Below, piece by piece: positions 16,432 to 18,327 of a DNA stretch of 18,327 nt. The notes under the pieces were generated by a model. The model did no database searches. It saw only the letters and a list, made by a program, of their open reading frames with translations, and was not told the DNA's origin. Source of the DNA: an uncultured Rhodospirillales bacterium. Its GTDB lineage: Bacteria > Pseudomonadota > Alphaproteobacteria > Acetobacterales > Acetobacteraceae. Numbering within the stretch: the stretch's first letter is position 1; each line of letters starts with the position of its first letter. The stretch covers positions 1-18,327 of the forward strand of contig CAIVDX010000357.1 of the NCBI GenBank assembly GCA_903904805.1, written 5' to 3'. The position numbers were made by a program, and so were the translations under genes.

Positions 16432-16438
16432 ACAGCAG

Positions 16439-16972
16439 ATGAGCGACCCGACGCGGGCCAGTCACGGCAGGGATATTGCCAACCGCATCGCCGACCAGCT
16501 GAGCGAGTGCGGGGTCAGCCTGGTTGCCAGCCTGCCGGACAATTGGGTGATGGACCTGATCGGCCATATTGCCGAGGACGCGCGCTTCACCCATGTGCCT
16601 GTCAATCGTGAGGAATCGGCCATCGGACTGTGCGCGGGCGCGCATATGGGCGGCACCGGCAGTGCGGCGCTGATGGGTGCATCGGGCTTTATGACGGTGG
16701 TTTATGCGATCACGAAGATCAACTACACCTACGAAATTCCGTTGTTCCTGATGATGACGTTGCGTGGCGCGCCGGGCGATCATCACAAGCATCACATCTC
16801 CAACGGGCTGTATCTGCGCCCGGTGCTGGAGTCGATCAGCATGCCCTATCAGGTGATCGATACGATTGAGGATATTGGCCAGATCTCGCGGGCCTATCGG
16901 CACACGCGGACATTCTCGCGGCCGATGGCGGTGCTGTTCACACGCGACCTGCTGCGCGGGGGCGGACATTGA
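16439..16972 (+). CDS. Sulfopyruvate/phosphonopyruvate decarboxylase-type alpha subunit (ThDP Pyr domain)
   Basis: This 177-aa protein corresponds to the N-terminal, pyrimidine-binding half of thiamine-diphosphate enzymes. SLPDNWVMDLI (31-41) and VPVNREESAIGLCAGAHMGG (53-72) are diagnostic: the Glu in NREE (E58/E59) is the residue that activates the ThDP aminopyrimidine. ALMGASGFMTVVYAITKINYTYEIPLFLM and TLRGAPGDHHKHH follow in the family order. Known split enzymes of this shape are sulfopyruvate decarboxylase (ComD/ComE, coenzyme M route) and the single-chain phosphonopyruvate decarboxylase (AepY/Ppd). Both remove CO2 from a 3-substituted pyruvate to give the aldehyde. The substrate here is not determined by the sequence; the His-rich GDHHKHH loop is unusual and may shape the acceptor pocket. 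The gene overlaps the beta subunit gene by 1 nt (TGATG), so translation is probably coupled and the product an alpha-beta complex. Confidence 0.8.
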   Translation: MSDPTRASHGRDIANRIADQLSECGVSLVASLPDNWVMDLIGHIAEDARFTHVPVNREESAIGLCAGAHMGGTGSAALMGASGFMTVVYAITKINYTYEIPLFLMMTLRGAPGDHHKHHISNGLYLRPVLESISMPYQVIDTIEDIGQISRAYRHTRTFSRPMAVLFTRDLLRGGGH

Positions 16973-17592
16973 TGAAATATATCGATTGCTTCCGCTATCT
17001 GGCCTCGCGCCGCACCGATCAACTGGTGGTGACATCTGCCGGCAATTCCGGCCAGGCCTGGTGGGAGGTGAGCCGCGATGCCCGCGCGACCTTCTATCTG
17101 GATGCCTCGATGAGTTTGTCGAGCATGTTCGCCGCCGGGCTCGCCCATGCGCAGCCGCAGGCACAGGTGTGGGCGTTCATGGGTGATGGCGCTTTTTGCA
17201 TGAATCCCGGCATGTTGATGGTTGAGCGCGAAATGAATTTGCCCAACCTCACGCATTTCCTTGTCTCCAACAGGGTCTATGGCGCGACATCGAATGCTGG
17301 CCTGCCGAATTACCGGGACAATGACTATCAGGCGATCGCCCGCGGCATGGGGCTGCAGCGCGTGTTCGGCTTCGACAGTCTGGACGCGCTGCATGCGGGG
17401 TTCGACGCCGCGGTGCTGCCCAACGTGCCCGGCCATAGCTTTGTGGTTCTGGAGGTAGAGCCGTTCAATGCCGCCGAGCAGAAGCTGGAGCAGCCGCCGT
17501 TCGACGGGGCCGAGATGAAGTATCTGTTTGGCCGCCATGTCGAGAAGATCAGCGGGCGCGACATTCTGGGCTATCGCCTGCCAGAAGCATGA
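16972..17592 (+). CDS. Sulfopyruvate/phosphonopyruvate decarboxylase-type beta subunit (ThDP PP domain)
   Basis: This 206-aa protein is the diphosphate-binding half of the enzyme started by the upstream gene. MGDGAFCMN (GDG at 71-73) followed 26 residues later by SNRVYG (N100) is the ThDP/Mg2+ motif GDG-x(24-27)-N that holds the cofactor diphosphate. The preceding FYLDASMSLSSMFAAGLAHA corresponds to the ML(G)SMGLA segment of ComE and phosphonopyruvate decarboxylases. The start is ATG 16972, inside the alpha gene's stop (TGATG); TTG 16969 would add one residue. The C-terminal 40 residues (KLEQPPFDGAEMKYLFGRH on) form an extension beyond the core domain. The partners should assemble into one active site at the alpha/beta interface in the cytoplasm. 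An ABC substrate-binding protein gene follows 87 nt later, hinting at uptake of a related organic acid. Confidence 0.82.
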   Translation: MKYIDCFRYLASRRTDQLVVTSAGNSGQAWWEVSRDARATFYLDASMSLSSMFAAGLAHAQPQAQVWAFMGDGAFCMNPGMLMVEREMNLPNLTHFLVSNRVYGATSNAGLPNYRDNDYQAIARGMGLQRVFGFDSLDALHAGFDAAVLPNVPGHSFVVLEVEPFNAAEQKLEQPPFDGAEMKYLFGRHVEKISGRDILGYRLPEA

Positions 17593-17679
17593 GACAAGCG
17601 GGAGCCAGCGGCAACGTGGCGATGGCGGCTTGACCGAGCTTGTCCGGCCGCGTCAATTTCGGCCAACGATGCAGACGGG

Positions 17680-18327
17680 ATGAGCAGGGTTATGATCGCA
17701 GCGCGGCGTGCATGGATGGCGTGTTGGATGCTTTTGTGGGCCGGGCTGGCACATGCGGATCCGGTGGGCATTCGCCTCGGCTACAGCACCGCCGGAGAGG
17801 AGCCGCTGTGGCTGCTGCTGGCGAAGCCCGAACTGGGTGCCAACTATGGCAAGGCCTACAGCCTGGAGCCCACCCATTTCGCCGGCTCGGACAAGCGGAT
17901 GCAGGCCTTTGCCGCGGGGGCGATCGACATCGGCTCGGGCAGTGGCGGCGGCGCATTGTTCGCGGCAGCCGACGGAATTGCGATGAAGCTGGTCGCCTCG
18001 CTCTCGCGCGAGAGCACAAAGGGTGATTTCACCACCAGCTTTCTGGTGCTGGCGGACTCACCGATCAAAACGATCGCCGATCTGAAGGGCAAAACAGTCA
18101 GCGTCAATGGTTTCTCCACCGCCGGCGAATTGTGGTTGCGCACCGCCCTTGAGCGGCACGGGATGAGTGAGACGGATGTGACGGTGGTGCCCATCGCCTT
18201 CCCCGCGATGGGGCAATCGCTGAAATCCGGGCGCATCGATGTCGGCGAGTTCCCGCAGCCCTTCGCGGCATTGGCAGCGAAGGACATGAAGGTGCGCACC
18301 TTGTTCACCTCGAAGGAGGGAGCGCCG
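17680..18327 (+). CDS. ABC transporter substrate-binding protein, NitT/TauT/SsuA type (3' end missing)
   Basis: The frame is open from ATG 17680 to the window edge, giving 216 residues; the gene continues outside. Residues 1-26 are a signal peptide (basic AARR, a hydrophobic WMACWMLLWAGLAHA, AHA cleavage before DPVG), so the protein is periplasmic. The mature start GIRLGYSTAGEEPLWLLL, followed by FAAGAIDIGSGSGGGALFAAADG and a DSPIKTIADLKGKTVSVNG segment, is the pattern of the SsuA/TauA/NMT1 (THI5-like) binding proteins. The later VPIAFPAMGQSLKSGRIDVGEFPQPFAAL fits the same family. These proteins deliver nitrate, sulfonates, taurine, pyrimidines or aromatic acids to an ABC importer. An in-frame ATG at 17692 is an alternative start; neither has a strong ribosome site. 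Together with the decarboxylase pair it may serve import and breakdown of a sulfonated or related acid, which is inference. Confidence 0.82.
   Translation, partial: MSRVMIAARRAWMACWMLLWAGLAHADPVGIRLGYSTAGEEPLWLLLAKPELGANYGKAYSLEPTHFAGSDKRMQAFAAGAIDIGSGSGGGALFAAADGIAMKLVASLSRESTKGDFTTSFLVLADSPIKTIADLKGKTVSVNGFSTAGELWLRTALERHGMSETDVTVVPIAFPAMGQSLKSGRIDVGEFPQPFAALAAKDMKVRTLFTSKEGAP

Noticed and set aside
16301..16438. Longer start for the decarboxylase alpha subunit
   Set aside because: The extra 46 codons are Arg-rich without family similarity, overlap the GT4 stop, and GAGGAG points to ATG 16439.

Overview
The window is GC-rich, densely coded bacterial chromosome. Codon use, the PEP-CTERM protein, the ACS-family transporter and the mix of exopolysaccharide and aromatic-acid genes suggest an alphaproteobacterium, perhaps Acetobacteraceae/Rhodospirillales. 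That placement is inference. No rRNA, tRNA, CRISPR array or intact insertion sequence was seen.

Left part (1-8112), very GC-rich. In order: the 3' end of a small Tyr/Pro/Gly-rich envelope-type protein; a secreted PEP-CTERM metalloprotease-like protein (minus); a divergent phosphoenolpyruvate carboxylase (minus) whose stop codon lies inside a short tandem repeat; an AMP-dependent acyl-CoA synthetase (plus). A two-gene minus-strand unit meets the synthetase tail to tail: an ACS-type MFS transporter followed 13 nt later by a 2-hydroxychromene-2-carboxylate isomerase-like DsbA-fold protein. Transporter, isomerase and CoA ligase look like uptake and processing of an organic, perhaps aromatic, acid.

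Middle part (8339-16307), visibly less GC-rich. Five plus-strand genes look like a surface-polysaccharide cluster: a WcbI-like putative acyltransferase, a polysaccharide pyruvyl transferase with an N-terminal beta-sandwich module, an unrecognised 360-aa protein with a coiled-coil tail, an 874-aa GT2-GT4 double glycosyltransferase with a C-terminal beta module, and a second GT4 glycosyltransferase. The extra modules on the pyruvyl transferase and the double glycosyltransferase look like versions of one domain, which is the most interesting observation here. A 541-nt gap between the first two genes holds only one weak short-ORF candidate.

Right part (16439-18327). Two 1-nt-overlapping genes encode the split alpha and beta halves of a thiamine-diphosphate 2-oxoacid decarboxylase of the sulfopyruvate/phosphonopyruvate type. 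They are followed by the 5' part of a NitT/TauT/SsuA-type ABC substrate-binding protein that runs off the window. This may be a sulfonate, phosphonate or related C2/C3 acid module, or the decarboxylase may supply a decoration for the neighbouring polysaccharide. The sequence alone does not decide.
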